DNA of 5,473 bases, from the NCBI GenBank assembly GCA_030634925.1, contig DAOVZV010000104.1, positions 1 through 5,473 on the forward strand, read 5' to 3'. Position numbers and translations under genes: made by a program. Of this stretch, positions 4,501-5,473 are shown piece by piece. The notes below the pieces were generated by a model, which saw only the letters and a program-made list of their open reading frames with translations, made no database searches and was not told the DNA's origin. The DNA comes from Sulfurovum sp. GTDB lineage: Bacteria > Campylobacterota > Campylobacteria > Campylobacterales > Sulfurovaceae. How positions within the stretch are numbered: the first letter of the stretch is position 1; each line of letters begins with the position of its first letter.

Positions 4501-5473
4501 GTGCCAAATTTTACAGTATCTAGTGATTATTCACCATCAGGAGACCAACCAGAGGCTATAGAGGCTATAACTCAATCTATCAAATCTGGTAATCAGTATC
4601 AGACTTTACTAGGAGTTACAGGGTCTGGTAAGACCTATACTATGGCAAAAGTGATAGAGGCTACTGCCAAGCCTACTTTGATAATGACTCATAATAAAAC
4701 TCTTGCAGCTCAGCTGTATAGTGAGTTCAAAAGCTTTTTTCCAAATAATCATGTAGAGTACTTCATTTCATATTATGATTATTATCAACCTGAGGCTTAT
4801 ATGCCTCGTCAAGACCTATTTATAGAAAAGGATTCATCTATCAACCAAGAGTTAGAGAGGCTTAGATTGAGTACGACAGCAAATCTATTGTCTCATGATG
4901 ATGTGATAGTTATAGCATCTGTATCTGCCAACTATGGTCTAGGCTCTCCTGATGATTATCGTTCTATTGTACAGAAGTTGATAGTAGGAGAGGAGTATAG
5001 TCAAAAGGCACTTTTGCTTAGGCTTGTAGATATGGGATACAAGAGGAATGATGACTTTTTTGATAGAGGTGATTTTCGTGTGATGGGTGAAGTGATAGAT
5101 ATTTTCCCTGCTTATGCTGAGGAGTTTGCTATTCGTATAGAGTTTTTTGGTGATGAGATAGAGGCTATATATGAGATAAATAGCATAGATAATAAAAAAT
5201 ATGATGACAAAGATGAGATAGTAATATACTCTGCAAATCAATTTATAGTAAGTAAAGAGAGGTTGGCATTAGCAGTCAAGAGTATAGAAGAGGAGTTGGG
5301 TGAGAGATTGGCATATTATCAAGCAGAGGATAGGATGGTTGAGTACAATCGCCTCAAACAGAGATGTGAGTTTGACTTGGAGATGATAGAGGGTACTGGT
5401 ATGTGTAAAGGGATAGAGAATTATTCCAGACATCTCACAGGCAAGGCAGTTGGTGAGACTCCGTACTCTATGA
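4501..5473 (+). CDS. uvrB: Excinuclease ABC subunit UvrB, N-terminal half (3' end outside window)
   Basis: The frame is open from GTG at 4501 to the window edge: 324 residues of a protein usually about 660 long. UvrB is the damage-verifying helicase-like subunit of nucleotide excision repair. It receives DNA from UvrA and recruits UvrC. Visible parts are the N-terminal [10 protein letters not shown] motif (11-20), Walker A GVTGSGKT (38-45) and motif Ia [11 protein letters not shown] (63-73). Next come the aromatic beta-hairpin region starting at [10 protein letters not shown] (91-100), the [11 protein letters not shown] segment (138-148), the UvrA-interacting domain (about 155-245), and ENYSRHLTG (306-314). 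The DEAH-type Walker B, later helicase motifs and C-terminal UvrC-binding UVR domain lie beyond the edge. GTG is chosen because it gives the normal N-terminus and has AAGG six bases upstream. The gene runs divergently from the small-gene/pilin block. Confidence 0.97.
   Translation, partial: MPNFTVSSDYSPSGDQPEAIEAITQSIKSGNQYQTLLGVTGSGKTYTMAKVIEATAKPTLIMTHNKTLAAQLYSEFKSFFPNNHVEYFISYYDYYQPEAYMPRQDLFIEKDSSINQELERLRLSTTANLLSHDDVIVIASVSANYGLGSPDDYRSIVQKLIVGEEYSQKALLLRLVDMGYKRNDDFFDRGDFRVMGEVIDIFPAYAEEFAIRIEFFGDEIEAIYEINSIDNKKYDDKDEIVIYSANQFIVSKERLALAVKSIEEELGERLAYYQAEDRMVEYNRLKQRCEFDLEMIEGTGMCKGIENYSRHLTGKAVGETPYSM

Noticed and set aside
4496..4512. A sigma-54 promoter on the - strand (TGGCAC before the small-gene block)
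   Set aside because: The -24 hexamer TGGCAC matches, but the bases at the -12 position (ACCT) do not match the required GC-containing element. The hexamer is also part of the first uvrB codons.
4939..5241. A - strand open frame of 100 codons within uvrB, rich in Ile/Tyr/Leu
   Set aside because: It is antisense to the continuous UvrB frame. Its apparent membrane character comes from reverse-complemented acidic and AT-rich codons.

Overview
The window looks like chromosomal DNA from the phylum Campylobacterota (formerly Epsilonproteobacteria), most likely an environmental, Sulfurimonas/Sulfurovum/Arcobacter-like lineage rather than a host-adapted one. This rests on the AT-rich base composition, the heavy use of ATA for isoleucine, and protein signatures that I recognise as typical of this group in PriA, UvrB and the DnaX tail. 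The genus is not determined.

Layout from left to right: (1) the 3' end of dnaX (clamp-loader subunit tau/gamma) on the + strand, cut by the left edge; (2) priA (replication-restart helicase) on the - strand, meeting dnaX tail to tail with only 4 bp between the stop codons; (3) three tandem, diverged type IV prepilin-like genes on the - strand (2285-2728, 2792-3265, 3424-3906), each with a prepilin peptidase site and hydrophobic N-terminal helix; (4) two tiny - strand genes, one coiled-coil (4226-4438) and one of 73 residues (3994-4215), in a tight pair; (5) a short divergent promoter region; (6) the 5' half of uvrB (nucleotide excision repair) on the + strand, cut by the right edge. uvrB has no stop codon in the window but reads without interruption from a GTG at 4501.

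Transcription of the - strand block probably starts in the uvrB intergenic region and runs through the two small genes. Candidate internal promoters lie before each pilin gene, and a strong hairpin follows the first-transcribed pilin (3424-3906). That gene has ATT/ATC-rich isoleucine codons, a clean Shine-Dalgarno site and its own hairpin, so it is the best candidate for an abundantly made (major) pilin. The other two look like minor pilins or pseudopilins. The last pilin gene and priA are separated by one codon, and priA appears to start at TTG without a clear ribosome binding site, which suggests translational coupling.

The order uvrB - small gene - small gene - pilin-like gene - priA resembles, from memory, an arrangement in Campylobacter jejuni (around Cj0680c-Cj0684). 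The locus may therefore be an old Campylobacterota neighbourhood in which the pilin gene has been multiplied. I see no mobile element, tRNA, rRNA or CRISPR array. The most interesting features are the pilin cluster inside a replication/repair neighbourhood, the loss of the conserved pilin Pro22 in the middle paralog, and the ZapA/ZapB-like look of the two small proteins.
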